Below, piece after piece: positions 32,531 to 41,356 of a DNA stretch of 64,000 nucleotides (position 1 is its first letter; each line of letters starts with the position of its first letter). The notes beneath the pieces are model-generated. The model was not told the DNA's origin. It made no database searches and saw only the letters and a list, made by a program, of their open reading frames with translations. Source of the DNA: Actinomycetospora straminea (GTDB taxonomy: Bacteria > Actinomycetota > Actinomycetes > Mycobacteriales > Pseudonocardiaceae). The position numbers were made by a program, and so were the translations under genes. The stretch covers positions 167,478 to 231,477 of the forward strand of contig NZ_JAQZAN010000007.1 in the NCBI RefSeq assembly GCF_028737255.1, read 5' to 3'.

Positions 32531-32979
32531 GCGGCCGTGTCGTCCCCGAGGCCGAGGAGCGCGGCGAGGACGAGCACGTCCAGGGCGATCACGATCATCG
32601 ACCAGATCGGCGCCGCGGGCAGCCAGAGCAGCTGCACGAGCATGCCCAGCCCCACCACCGTGACGCCCATGATGCGGGCCCACGGCGCGTCGGCGTCGCG
32701 GACCAGCGAGACGCCGGTCGCGAGCACCAGGGCCCCGAGGACGAGGTGCGTCCAGCCCCACACGTCGAGGTCGAGGGCGAGGACCTCCCCGTCGACGGTG
32801 ACGTAGGTGGCGGGTGCCGCCAGGGCGATCACGCCCTCGACCACGGCGAACGCGCCGAGCACCACCATCATCACGGCGCCGAAGCGCACCCACTCGCGGC
32901 CGGGGTCGCGTCGGGTCCCCGTCAGACGCCTGGTCCGCTCCCGCCGCAGCCCCGAGTCGTCGGTCGTCGTGCCCGTCAT
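32518..32979 (-). CDS. DUF7144-type four-helix membrane protein
   Basis: A 153-residue protein, basic at the N-terminus (about 1-30), then four hydrophobic helices: VRFGAVMMVVLGAFAVVEGVIAL, WTHLVLGALVLATGVSLV, IMGVTVVGLGMLVQLLWL and WSMIVIALDVLVLAALLGL. The pattern FAVVEGVIAL...YVTVDG...WGWTHLVLGALV is characteristic of DUF7144 actinobacterial membrane proteins of unknown role. ATG at 32979 is preferred over the in-frame start at 33021 because it gives the usual family N-terminus. The stop lies within the 11-base tandem repeat, so copy-number changes there could alter the C-terminus. Confidence 0.82.
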   Translation of the reverse strand: MTGTTTDDSGLRRERTRRLTGTRRDPGREWVRFGAVMMVVLGAFAVVEGVIALAAPATYVTVDGEVLALDLDVWGWTHLVLGALVLATGVSLVRDADAPWARIMGVTVVGLGMLVQLLWLPAAPIWSMIVIALDVLVLAALLGLGDDTAATPR

Positions 32980-33073
32980 CTCGATCTCCGTCCACTCCCG
33001 GTCTCGCCGGCCACGGTGCACCGCGGGGCCGCAGCCCGCTTCGCCCGCCGGGGGTGAGCCCCGGGCTCCCCCC

Positions 33074-34162
33074 TCAGCGCACCCCGAGGCGCTCGAGGCG
33101 GGGGAGCACCTCGTCGGCGAAGCCGGGCAGCTCGGCGGCGTAGTCGAGGAAGGCGAGGGTCATGCCGGAGAACCCCGCCTCCGCGTAGCGGGCGATCTCG
33201 GCGGCGACGTCGTCGGGCGTGCCGATGAGCGGGACGCTGCCGTGACCCGCCGCGAACCGGTGCCGGAAGGTCGCGAGCATCTCCGGCGTGAACGACTGGG
33301 CGTGCAGGCCCTGCAGCGCCATGAGGTTGTCGACGGCCTCCCAGTCGGCGCCCTCCTCGGCGTAGTGGTGCAGCGCGTCGCGGGCCTCCTCGCGCGTCGG
33401 GCGACAGACCACGTGGCCCAGGGTGAGGACACCCATCGCGCGGTCGTACCGCTCGCGGGCCGCCGTCGTCACCGCCTCCACGACCTCCGCGCCGTCCTCC
33501 GGGCCGGCGACGACGGTGAAGGCGAAGTCGGCGTTGCGGGCGGCGAAGTCGCGGCCCTGACCGGACGACCCGGCGTTGAGCACCGGGAGCGTCCCGTGCA
33601 CCGGCTTGGGCATGCCCTCGATCCCGCGCAGGTGGAAGTACTCGCCGTCGTGGTCGAAGCGGCCCGGCTGCGTCCAGATCCGGTGCACGACGTCCCACCA
33701 CTCCTGGGCGCGGGCGTACCGGGCGTCGTGGTCGGTCGGCAGGTCCACGCCCATCGCGTCGTACTCCGGCTTGTTCCAGCCCGCGACGATGTTGATGCCG
33801 GCCCGCCCACCGCCGATCCGGTCGACGGTGGCGAGCTGCTTGGCGGTCACCACGGGGTGGTTGAAGGCGGTGTGCACCGTCGAGAAGACGTGGATGCGCC
33901 GCGTGTGCGCGAGCAGACCGGCGGCCCACGGCACGGGCTCGAGCACGCCCTCGTGGAAGTTGGTCTCGCCGCCGTAGCCGATCCAGCGGGCGATGGGCAG
34001 CAGGAAGTCGATCCCGGCCTCGTCGGCGATCCGGGCGAGCGCGAGGTTGTCCTCCCAGCTCCCCGACCAGCGTTCGGGGACCGTGGTGACGGCGAGCCCC
34101 GACGAGCAGTTCGGGGAGAACAGACCGAGCAGGAAGTGGCCGGGGTCGCGCGTCAGCGGCAT
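33074..34162 (-). CDS. LLM-class flavin monooxygenase, RutA-like
   Basis: A 362-residue TIM-barrel flavoenzyme. It closely follows RutA-type monooxygenases: LARIADEAGIDFLLPIARWIGYGGETNFHEGVLEP, IHVFSTVHTAFNHPVVTAKQLATVDRIGGGRAGINIVAGWNKPEYDAMG and VLNAGSSGQGRDFAARNADFAFTV. RutA and relatives use flavin-N5-oxide to cleave C-N or C-S bonds (uracil ring opening, sulfone/halide removal) with FMNH2 from a separate reductase. None is adjacent. It is divergent from the cyclase/ThDP operon by 107 bases, suggesting it belongs to the same catabolic region. Confidence 0.87.
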   Translation of the reverse strand: MPLTRDPGHFLLGLFSPNCSSGLAVTTVPERWSGSWEDNLALARIADEAGIDFLLPIARWIGYGGETNFHEGVLEPVPWAAGLLAHTRRIHVFSTVHTAFNHPVVTAKQLATVDRIGGGRAGINIVAGWNKPEYDAMGVDLPTDHDARYARAQEWWDVVHRIWTQPGRFDHDGEYFHLRGIEGMPKPVHGTLPVLNAGSSGQGRDFAARNADFAFTVVAGPEDGAEVVEAVTTAARERYDRAMGVLTLGHVVCRPTREEARDALHHYAEEGADWEAVDNLMALQGLHAQSFTPEMLATFRHRFAAGHGSVPLIGTPDDVAAEIARYAEAGFSGMTLAFLDYAAELPGFADEVLPRLERLGVR

Positions 34163-34269
34163 GGTCGTCCCTCTCGTGGGGCGTCGGGTGCGTCGTCGTC
34201 ACCGGGATGGTGCGCGCACCGCCCCGGACGGGCCATGCTCGTCGGACACTGATCCCGGAGGAGTCGCGC

Positions 34270-35043
34270 ATGTCCGTCCTGACCGCCGTCGCCGACGCGC
34301 TGCGCTCCGGCGCCGTCGAGGTCGTCGACCTCACCACGCCGCTGCAGGAGTCCACCCCGATCCTGGAGCTGCCACCGCCGTTCGCGAACACGTCGCGGTT
34401 CCGCCTCGAGGAGCTCTCGCGGTACGACGACCGGGGCCCGGCCTGGTACTGGAACGACATCCGCACCGGCGAGCACACCGGCACCCACGTCGACGCCCCC
34501 AACCACTGGGTCACCGGGCGCGACGGCGACGACATCTCCCGGCTGCCGACGACGACGATGGTCGCGCCGGCCGCGGTGATCGACATGACCGTCGAGGTCG
34601 AGAAGGACCCCGACTTCCTGCTCGAGGTCGCCCACATCGAGGCCTGGCAGGCCGAGCACGGGCCCCTGCCCGAGGGCGGGTGGTTGCTCTACCGCACGGG
34701 CTGGGAGGCCCGGGGCGGCACGCAGGAGGAGTTCGTCAACGCCGACGACGCGGGCCCGCACACGCCCGGGGTGTCCTCGGAGTGCGCGCGGTGGATCGCG
34801 GAGTCGTCGCCGGTGGCCGGGTTCGGGGTCGAGACGGTCGGGACCGACGCCGGCACGGCGGGCGGGTTCGACCCGCCGTTCTCCTGCCACCACTTCCTCA
34901 TGGGCGCCCACAAGTGGGGCCTGACCAGCCTCCGGAACCTGGGTCGCCTGCCCGCGACCGGCGCGGTGGTCGTGGTCTGCCCGCTGCCGATCGTCGGCGG
35001 GTCCGGGTCGCCGGCGCGGGTGCTGGCACTGGTGGAGAGGTGA
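34270..35043 (+). CDS. cyclase-family metal hydrolase (kynurenine formamidase/isatin hydrolase-like)
   Basis: A 257-residue protein with the diagnostic HxGTHxDxPxH metal motif: GEHTGTHVDAPNHW (His69, His73, Asp75, His79). PLPEGGWLLYRTGWE and a C-terminal CHHFLMGAHKWGLTSLRNLGRLP are further conserved parts. Members are Mn2+/Zn2+ amidohydrolases of cyclic or N-formyl amides: KynB and isatin hydrolase. The ATG at 34270 follows GGAGGAG. Its stop overlaps the GTG of the ThDP enzyme (GTGA), so the hydrolysis product may be passed to a decarboxylase-like enzyme. Confidence 0.87.
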   Translation: MSVLTAVADALRSGAVEVVDLTTPLQESTPILELPPPFANTSRFRLEELSRYDDRGPAWYWNDIRTGEHTGTHVDAPNHWVTGRDGDDISRLPTTTMVAPAAVIDMTVEVEKDPDFLLEVAHIEAWQAEHGPLPEGGWLLYRTGWEARGGTQEEFVNADDAGPHTPGVSSECARWIAESSPVAGFGVETVGTDAGTAGGFDPPFSCHHFLMGAHKWGLTSLRNLGRLPATGAVVVVCPLPIVGGSGSPARVLALVER

Positions 35044-36695
35044 CCAGGGCGAGCGCAGCGACGGGGGGTGTCACCGGGGCGCTCACCGTCGCCGACCAGG
35101 TCGGGACGTTGCTCGCGGAGCTCGGCGTCGGCCACGCCTTCGGCGTCGTCGGCAGCGGCAACTTCCACGTCACCAACGCCCTGCGGGCGGGCGGGGTCGC
35201 CTACACGGCGGCCCGGCACGAGGGCGGGGCCGCGACGATGGCCGACGCCTACGCCCGCACGTCCGGGGAGGTGGGCGTGCTGTCGGTGCACCAGGGCTGC
35301 GGGCTGACGAACGCGGTGACCGGGATCGGGGAGGCCGCGAAGTCGCGGACGCCGCTGCTGGTGCTCGCCGCCGACACCCCGGGCGCCCAGGTCCGGAACA
35401 ACTTCCGCATCGACCAGGACGCGCTGGTCCGCGCGGTGGGGGCGGTCCCCGAGCGGGTGCACTCGCCGGCCTCGGCGGCCGCCGACGTCGTCCGGGCGTA
35501 CGGCCTCTGCCGCGACCAGCGCCGCACCGTGGTGCTGGGCCTGCCGCTCGACGTGCAGGCCGCGCCCGCCGTCGACGGACCCGTGCGGGCGCGGACCACC
35601 TGGCGCCCACCCCGCCCCGACGCGGCCTCGGTCGCCGAGCTCGCGGCCCTGCTCGACGGCGCCGCCCGCCCGGTCTTCGTCGCCGGCCGCGGGGCGCGCG
35701 GCGCGCGGGCCGAGCTCGAGGCGCTGGCCGACCGGTGCGGCGCCCTGCTCGCGACCAGCGCCGTCGCCCACGGCCTGTTCACCGGCTCGCCCTGGTCGCT
35801 GGGCATCTCCGGCGGGTTCTCCACCCCGGTGGCGGCCGAGCTCATCGGCGACGCCGACCTCGTCGTGGCGTGGGGCGCGTCGCTGACGGCGTGGACGACC
35901 CGGCACGGGGAGCTCACCGCCGGCGCCACCCTCGTCCAGGTCGACGACACCGCCGAGGCGCTCGGCGCGAACCGGCCGGTCGCGCTCGGGGTGCTCGGCG
36001 ACGTCGCCGCCACGGCCGCCGACGTCCTCGACGCCTGCGGGAAGACCGCCGGCTACCGCCGCCCCGAGGTCGGGGAGCGGATTCGCACCGACGCCCGGCA
36101 CGCCCCCGGGCCGGAGACGCCCGGGTCGGAGCGGATCGACCCGGGCGTGCTGTCGGCGGCGCTCGACGAGCTGTTGCCGCTCGAGCGCACCGTCGCCGTC
36201 GACTCCGGCAACTTCATGGGCCACCCCGCGGCCTACCTCCGGGTCCCCGACGAGGCCGGGTTCTGCTTCACCCAGGGCTTCCAGTCGGTCGGCCTCGGCC
36301 TCGCCACGGGGATCGGCGCGGCGCTCGCCCGGCCCGACCGGCTCCCGGTCGCGGCGTGCGGCGACGGCGGGCTCCTCATGGGCATCAGCGAGCTGGAGAC
36401 CGCGGCGCGGCTCGGGCTCGGCATGGTGATCGTGGTGTACGACGACGCCGGCTACGGCGCGGAGTTCCACCACTTCGCCGACGGCGACCACACCACCGTC
36501 CGGTTCCCCGACACCGACATCGCCGCCATCGCCCGCGGCCACGGGTGCGACGCGGCGGTCGTGCGCTCGACCGCCGACCTCGCGGCCCTGCGCAGCTGGC
36601 TCGACGGCCCCCGGGACCGGCCGCTGCTGCTGGACGCGAAGGTCACGGCCGACGGACCGTCCTGGTGGCTGGCCGAGGCGTTCAAGGGACACTGA
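35040..36695 (+). CDS. thiamine-diphosphate-dependent enzyme (benzoylformate decarboxylase/AHAS superfamily)
   Basis: 551 residues with the three-domain POX/AHAS layout. The N-terminal PYR domain has RHEGGAATMADAYAR with activating Glu61 and SVHQGCGLTNAVTGIGEA; the middle domain is from about 195 (PVFVAGRGARGARAELEALA); the C-terminal PP domain has CGDGGLLMGISELETAARLGLGMVIVVYDDAGYG, the GDG-x(~26)-D/N ThDP-Mg motif, at about 440-470. The substrate is unknown. Coupling to an isatin-hydrolase-like cyclase makes 2-aminophenylglyoxylate (isatinate) or another 2-oxoacid a sensible candidate. It is followed after one base by a flavoprotein gene. Confidence 0.88.
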   Translation: MTRASAATGGVTGALTVADQVGTLLAELGVGHAFGVVGSGNFHVTNALRAGGVAYTAARHEGGAATMADAYARTSGEVGVLSVHQGCGLTNAVTGIGEAAKSRTPLLVLAADTPGAQVRNNFRIDQDALVRAVGAVPERVHSPASAAADVVRAYGLCRDQRRTVVLGLPLDVQAAPAVDGPVRARTTWRPPRPDAASVAELAALLDGAARPVFVAGRGARGARAELEALADRCGALLATSAVAHGLFTGSPWSLGISGGFSTPVAAELIGDADLVVAWGASLTAWTTRHGELTAGATLVQVDDTAEALGANRPVALGVLGDVAATAADVLDACGKTAGYRRPEVGERIRTDARHAPGPETPGSERIDPGVLSAALDELLPLERTVAVDSGNFMGHPAAYLRVPDEAGFCFTQGFQSVGLGLATGIGAALARPDRLPVAACGDGGLLMGISELETAARLGLGMVIVVYDDAGYGAEFHHFADGDHTTVRFPDTDIAAIARGHGCDAAVVRSTADLAALRSWLDGPRDRPLLLDAKVTADGPSWWLAEAFKGH

Positions 36696-36696
36696 G

Positions 36697-38280
36697 GTGG
36701 CCACGGACACGGTCGACCACGTCGTCGTCGGCGCCGGGATCAACGGCATGGTGGCGGCCGCCCGGCTGGCCGGGGCAGGCCGCTCGGTGGTGCTGGTCGA
36801 CGGGGCCGACGCGCTCGGCGGCTTCATCGGCAGCGGCGAGCGCACAGTGCCGGGCTACGTGCACGACACCTGGTCGTCGTGGCACCCGCTGTTCGTCACC
36901 GGCCCCGCCTACGCCGGGCTCGGCGCCGACCTGCACCGCCACGGGCTGGAGTACGCGGTGGGCGACGGCCCCCTGACCGCGACCGTCCCCGACGACGGGC
37001 CGCCGGTGGTGGCGTACCGCGACGTCGAGGAGACCGTGACGGCGTTCGCCGACCCGGCCGACGCGGAGGCGTACCGCACGATGATCGCGGGCTTCGGCCG
37101 GGACGTCGGGTCGCTCGGGGCGCTGCTGTCCTCCGAGCTGCGGTCGCCGGCCGTCGTGAAGCCGCTGGTCACGCTGCTGCGCTCGGCCGGGCGACGCGGG
37201 GTGGCGCGCTACGCCCGGGACGCCGTGACGAGCGGCCGCTCGTGGCTGCGCACGCACTTCACCGGCCCCGAGACCGACCGGCTGTGGGCGCCCTGGCTGC
37301 TGCACGCCGGGCTCGCGCCGGACGCCGCGTCCGGAGGCGCGATGGTGCCGGTGTTCGCGGCGACGATGCACGGCGCGGGCCTGCCGGTGGTGGTCGGCGG
37401 CGCCGGGCGCTTCGTCGACGCGTTCGCCCGCCTGCTGGCCGAGCGCGGGGTCGACGTGCGGCTCGGGCACCGGGTGGAGCGGGTCGTCGTGCGGCGCGGG
37501 CGGGCCGCGGGCGTGGCGGGCGACGGGTTCGCGATCCGGGCGTCGTCGGTGCTGGCGGGCGTCACGCCCGGCGCGCTGTACACCGAGCTCCTGCCGGCGG
37601 GGGTCGTGCCGCGCGCGGTGCTCGCCGACGCCCGCGCCTACCGTCCCGGCCGCGCGGCGATGCTGGTCCACGTGGCGCTGTCCGGCCGGGTACCGTGGCG
37701 CGACCCGGCGCTGCGCGCGGTCCCGCTGGTCCACCTCTCCGACGGCTCGTCGTCCACCGGCATCGCCTGTGCCGAGGCCGAGGCGGGCCTGCTGCCCCGG
37801 CGACCGACGGTCGTCGTCGGGCAGCAGCACGTCCTCGACCCGTCGCGGGTCCCGCCGGGCACGGCCGCGCTGTGGCTGCAGCTGCAGGAGGTGCCGTCAC
37901 GGCCGGTCGGCGACGCCGCGGGCGCGATCGACGTCGGGGCGGGGGCGTGGACCCCGGAGCTCGCGGCCGCCCACGCCGGTCGCGCGCTCGACCGGGTGGC
38001 CGCGCACGCCCCCGGGCTGCGGGAGCTCGTCGTCGGCACGGACGTGATCTCCCCGGCCGACCTCGAGGCCCGCAACCCCAACGCGATCGGTGGCGACCCG
38101 TACGCCGGCTCGGCGGAGCTGGACCAGAACTTCGCCTGGCGCCCGCTGCCGTCGGCGGGCCGGCACCGCACCGGCGTCCCCGGCCTGTGGCACCTCGGGG
38201 CGTCGACCCACCCCGGCCCGGGGCTGGGCGGGGCGTCGGGGTTCCTGGTCGCGGACGCCCTGCTGCGGCGCCGTCGCTGA
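36697..38280 (+). CDS. NAD(P)/FAD-dependent oxidoreductase, phytoene-desaturase fold
   Basis: A 527-residue protein. The N-terminal VDHVVVGAGINGMVAAARLAGAGRSVVLVDGADALGGFIGSGE is the CrtI/amine-oxidase FAD motif. The C-terminus closes with GVPGLWHLGASTHPGPGLGGASGFLVADALL, the matching FAD-binding signature. GGAGRFVDAFARLLAERGVDVRLG resembles the phytoene dehydrogenase family. No carotenoid genes are nearby, so it is probably one of the many CrtI-like oxidoreductases in small-molecule catabolism. The GTG start comes one base after the ThDP gene stop, so the three plus-strand genes form an operon. Confidence 0.87.
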   Translation: MATDTVDHVVVGAGINGMVAAARLAGAGRSVVLVDGADALGGFIGSGERTVPGYVHDTWSSWHPLFVTGPAYAGLGADLHRHGLEYAVGDGPLTATVPDDGPPVVAYRDVEETVTAFADPADAEAYRTMIAGFGRDVGSLGALLSSELRSPAVVKPLVTLLRSAGRRGVARYARDAVTSGRSWLRTHFTGPETDRLWAPWLLHAGLAPDAASGGAMVPVFAATMHGAGLPVVVGGAGRFVDAFARLLAERGVDVRLGHRVERVVVRRGRAAGVAGDGFAIRASSVLAGVTPGALYTELLPAGVVPRAVLADARAYRPGRAAMLVHVALSGRVPWRDPALRAVPLVHLSDGSSSTGIACAEAEAGLLPRRPTVVVGQQHVLDPSRVPPGTAALWLQLQEVPSRPVGDAAGAIDVGAGAWTPELAAAHAGRALDRVAAHAPGLRELVVGTDVISPADLEARNPNAIGGDPYAGSAELDQNFAWRPLPSAGRHRTGVPGLWHLGASTHPGPGLGGASGFLVADALLRRRR

Positions 38281-38282
38281 GG

Positions 38283-39008
38283 TCAGTCGCGACCGGCCTC
38301 GACGATCTTGCGGGCGAGGAGGGCCGGGTTCGTGAACATGACCTCGTGGCTGCCCGGCAGCTGGACGAGGCGGTAGAGCCCGAGGCGCGAGGACATGCGC
38401 GGGTGCCACCCCCACTCGCCGGGCGGGAGCGCGATGTCCTCGGTGGCGTTGATGTACGAGCGCGGGATCTCCAGATCGTAGAACCGGGTGAGCGGGAGCT
38501 TCGCGAGGAAGGGCTGGTAGGGCTCGGGCGAGAGCAGGTCGTAGGTGGCGCGGGCGAGCTCGAGCGGCGCGTCCTGGATGAACGCCTCGCGCCAGATCGG
38601 GAAGGGCAGCATGACGGTGTCGTCGCCGCTGGCGGCGGCGAGCGCGGCGAAGGTCTCCCGGTAGTGCGGCGGGATCTCGTCGTCCAGGCTGTTGCCCGGC
38701 GCGGGCACGAAGGCGTTCCAGAAGACCAGCCGCCGCAGGCGCTCCGGGATCTCCTCGGCGACCCGGGCGATGACGGTGCCGCCGAAGCTGTGGCCCAGCA
38801 GGACGACGTCGGTGAGGTCGTGGCCGACGACGTGGTCGACGATCGAGGCCACACAGTCGTCGTGGGTGACGGCCTTGTCGGCGCCCTTCCCGTGCCCCGC
38901 GACCGTCGGGGTGTGCACGTCGTGGCCCTCGGCGCGCAGCGGCTCGGCGACCTCGCGCCACAGGTCGCCGTCGTGCCAGGAGCCGTGGACCAGGACGTAG
39001 GTGCTCAT
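38283..39008 (-). CDS. alpha/beta hydrolase (MES/HNL-like esterase)
   Basis: A 241-residue protein. YVLVHGSWHDGDLWREVAEPL (oxyanion HG region), DVVLLGHSFGGTVIARVAEEIP with nucleophile Ser in GHSFGG at about 93-98, and C-terminal LPGSHEVMFTNPALLARKIV with catalytic His in GSHEVM. The order and size match methyl-salicylate-esterase/hydroxynitrile-lyase-like proteins and salicylate ester hydrolases. It lies between the plus-strand operon and the CoA pathway genes on the minus strand. It may hydrolyse an aromatic ester feeding the pathway; inference only. Confidence 0.86.
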   Translation of the reverse strand: MSTYVLVHGSWHDGDLWREVAEPLRAEGHDVHTPTVAGHGKGADKAVTHDDCVASIVDHVVGHDLTDVVLLGHSFGGTVIARVAEEIPERLRRLVFWNAFVPAPGNSLDDEIPPHYRETFAALAAASGDDTVMLPFPIWREAFIQDAPLELARATYDLLSPEPYQPFLAKLPLTRFYDLEIPRSYINATEDIALPPGEWGWHPRMSSRLGLYRLVQLPGSHEVMFTNPALLARKIVEAGRD

Positions 39009-39039
39009 CGGGGGCGTCCTTCCGCTGGGGGTGACGGGA

Positions 39040-41355
39040 TCACGGGGTCTGTTCCCGACGGCGCGCCGAGAGCCCGGAGCGGTACTGCTTGGGCACCGGC
39101 GCCCCGCGGAAGTCCTGGTCGAGCGCGGCGTTCCAGGTCCAGTACGGGTCGACCAGGTGCGGGCGGGCGATGGCGCACAGGTCCGCGCGGCCGGCGGCGA
39201 CGATCGTATTGGCGTCCTCCACCGAGGCGACGGCGCCGACGGTGATGGTCGGGACGCCGGTCTCCTGACGGATCCGGTCGGCGAACGGGGTCTGGTAGAG
39301 CCGCCCGTACTGCGGGTCGGCGTCGGTCGAGGTCTGACCGGTGGAGACGTCGACGATGTCGGCGCCGTGCGCGGCGAGCATCGGCGCGAGCGCCACCGCG
39401 TCGTCGCCGCAGAAGCCCGGCCCGACTCCCTCCCGGCCGTCGACCCAGTCCGTCGCCGAGATCCGCACGCTGATCGGCCGGTCCTCCGGCCACACCGCGC
39501 GGACCGCGTCGAGGATCTCCAGGCCCAGCCGCGCCCGGTTCTCCAGCGACCCGCCGTAGGAGTCGGTCCGCCGGTTCGACAGCGGCGAGAGGAACGACGA
39601 GACGAGGTAGCCGTGGGCGTAGTGCAGCTCGAGGAGGTCGAAGCCCGCCTCGGCGGCCCGGCGCGCGCTGTCGACGTGCGCCGCGGTCACGGCCTCGATG
39701 TCCGCGCGCGTCATCTCCCGCGGCACCGGCGAGTCCGACCGGTACGGGATCGGCGACGGCCCGAGGACCTCCCACGCCTCGTCGTCGGGCAGCGGGTCGT
39801 CCATGCCCTCCCACATGACCTTCGTCGAGCCCTTGCGCCCGGAGTGGCCGATCTGGGCGCCGATGAGGGCCGGGGTCTCGCGGTGGACGAAGTCGACGAT
39901 CCGCCGCCAGGCCTGCGTCTGCTCGTCGTTCCACAGCCCCGGGCAGCCGTGGGTGATGCGGCCCCGCGGGGTCACGCACGTCATCTCGGTCATGACGAGC
40001 CCGGCGCCGCCGACCGCGCGGGAGCCGAGGTGGACGAGGTGCCAGTCGGTGGGGACGCCGTCGACCGCCGAGTACTGGGCCATGGGGGAGACGACGATGC
40101 GGTTGCCGAACGTCCGCCCGCGCAGCCGGAACGGGTGGAACATCGGCGGGGTGCCGTCGGCGACCTCGAGGCCCTGCGCGCGGGTCTGCTCGGCGAGCCA
40201 CCGGTCCAGGCGCCCGACGTACGCGGCGTCGCGCAGCCGCAGGTTGTCGTAGGTGACGCGCTGCGAGCGCGTGAGCAGCTGGAAGACGAACTGCGGGGGG
40301 GCGAGGTGGCGGTAGCGCGCGAGGCCCTCGAACCACTCCAGGCTGGTCTGCGCGGAGCGCTGCAGGGAGGCCACCAGCGGCTTGCGCTCCTCGGCGTAGG
40401 CCTTGAGGGCGGCGTCCACGTCGTTCTCCCGGTCGAGCGCGCCGGCCAGCGCGATCGCGTCCTCGAGGGCGAGCTTGGTGCCCGAGCCGATGGAGAAGTG
40501 GGCGGTGTGCGCGGCGTCGCCGACGAGCACGACCTTCCCGGCCGACCAGTGCTCGTTGCGCATCACCGTGAACGAGAGCCAGCCCGAGTTGTTGCCGATG
40601 AGGCCGTACCCCTGCAGGTGCTCGGCGAAGATCTCTTCGCAGAACCGCATGGAGGCCTCGTCGTTCTCCCCGGGCCGGCGCTCGACCGCGGCGTGCACGT
40701 CGAGCCCCGCGCGGCGCCAGGTGGCCTCGTCGGTCTCGACGATGAACGTGGAGCGGTGTTCGTCGAAGGGGTAGATGTGCGCCCAGAACAGGCCGAACCC
40801 GGTCTCGACGATGAGGAACGTGAAGCAGTCGAACGGCCGCTCGGTGGCGAACCAGGCGTACTTCGCCGTGCGGCCCTCCCGCGAGGGCACGAACGCGTCG
40901 GCGAGCGCCTCCCGGGTGCGGCTGTTCAGCCCGTCGGCGGCGAGGACGACGTCGTACTCCCGGCAGAGCTCGTCGAGCGGCGGCGCCTCGGTGGAGTAGC
41001 GGACGTCGACGCCGAGCTCGGCGGCGCGCTCGCCGAGGATCTGCAGCAGCCGCTTGCGCTCGAGCGCGGCGAACGCGTGGCCGTCGGAGCGCTCGACGGT
41101 GCCGAGGAAGTCGACGTCGATCGCCGACCAGTGCCGGAACTCCGCCTGGATGCGCTCGATCGAGGTCGGGTCGGCGTCGGCGATGTTCTGCAGGGTCTCC
41201 TCGGAGAACACGACGCCGAAGCCGAAGGTGTCGTCGGCGGCGTTGCGCTCGTGGACCGTGATCTCGCGCTCGGGGTGCGACGCCTTGGCGAGGATCGCGG
41301 TGAACAGCCCGCCCGGCCCGCCCCCGATGCTCGCGATGCGGTGTGCGGTGCTCAT
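39040..41355 (-). CDS. flavin monooxygenase-Old Yellow Enzyme fusion acting on an aryl-CoA (salicylyl-/2-aminobenzoyl-CoA type)
   Basis: 771 residues in two parts. Residues 1-390 form an FAD hydroxylase: IGGGPGGLFTAILAK, DVVLAADGLNSRTR, VVLVGDAAHTAHFS (279-288). Residues 400-771 form an OYE-type FMN reductase: GNRIVVSPMAQYSA, IGAQIGHSGRKGS, LLELHYAHGYLVSSFLSPL, ITVGAVASVEDAN. This fusion is known only in the bifunctional salicylyl-CoA 5-hydroxylase and 2-aminobenzoyl-CoA monooxygenase/reductase group. The latter hydroxylates and partly dearomatises 2-aminobenzoyl-CoA. The adjacent CoA ligase and Rid-like gene fit. Which acid is the substrate cannot be decided from sequence. Confidence 0.9.
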   Translation of the reverse strand: MSTAHRIASIGGGPGGLFTAILAKASHPEREITVHERNAADDTFGFGVVFSEETLQNIADADPTSIERIQAEFRHWSAIDVDFLGTVERSDGHAFAALERKRLLQILGERAAELGVDVRYSTEAPPLDELCREYDVVLAADGLNSRTREALADAFVPSREGRTAKYAWFATERPFDCFTFLIVETGFGLFWAHIYPFDEHRSTFIVETDEATWRRAGLDVHAAVERRPGENDEASMRFCEEIFAEHLQGYGLIGNNSGWLSFTVMRNEHWSAGKVVLVGDAAHTAHFSIGSGTKLALEDAIALAGALDRENDVDAALKAYAEERKPLVASLQRSAQTSLEWFEGLARYRHLAPPQFVFQLLTRSQRVTYDNLRLRDAAYVGRLDRWLAEQTRAQGLEVADGTPPMFHPFRLRGRTFGNRIVVSPMAQYSAVDGVPTDWHLVHLGSRAVGGAGLVMTEMTCVTPRGRITHGCPGLWNDEQTQAWRRIVDFVHRETPALIGAQIGHSGRKGSTKVMWEGMDDPLPDDEAWEVLGPSPIPYRSDSPVPREMTRADIEAVTAAHVDSARRAAEAGFDLLELHYAHGYLVSSFLSPLSNRRTDSYGGSLENRARLGLEILDAVRAVWPEDRPISVRISATDWVDGREGVGPGFCGDDAVALAPMLAAHGADIVDVSTGQTSTDADPQYGRLYQTPFADRIRQETGVPTITVGAVASVEDANTIVAAGRADLCAIARPHLVDPYWTWNAALDQDFRGAPVPKQYRSGLSARRREQTP

Positions 41356-41356
41356 C

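Noticed and set aside
32979..33021. Longer start of the DUF7144 protein at 33021
   Set aside because: Adds MHRGRRDREWTEIE without family support; ATG at 32979 gives the normal N-terminus.
36697..38280. Carotenoid biosynthesis (phytoene desaturase) for the CrtI-like protein
   Set aside because: No crtB, crtE or other carotenoid gene nearby. The fold is shared by many unrelated oxidoreductases.
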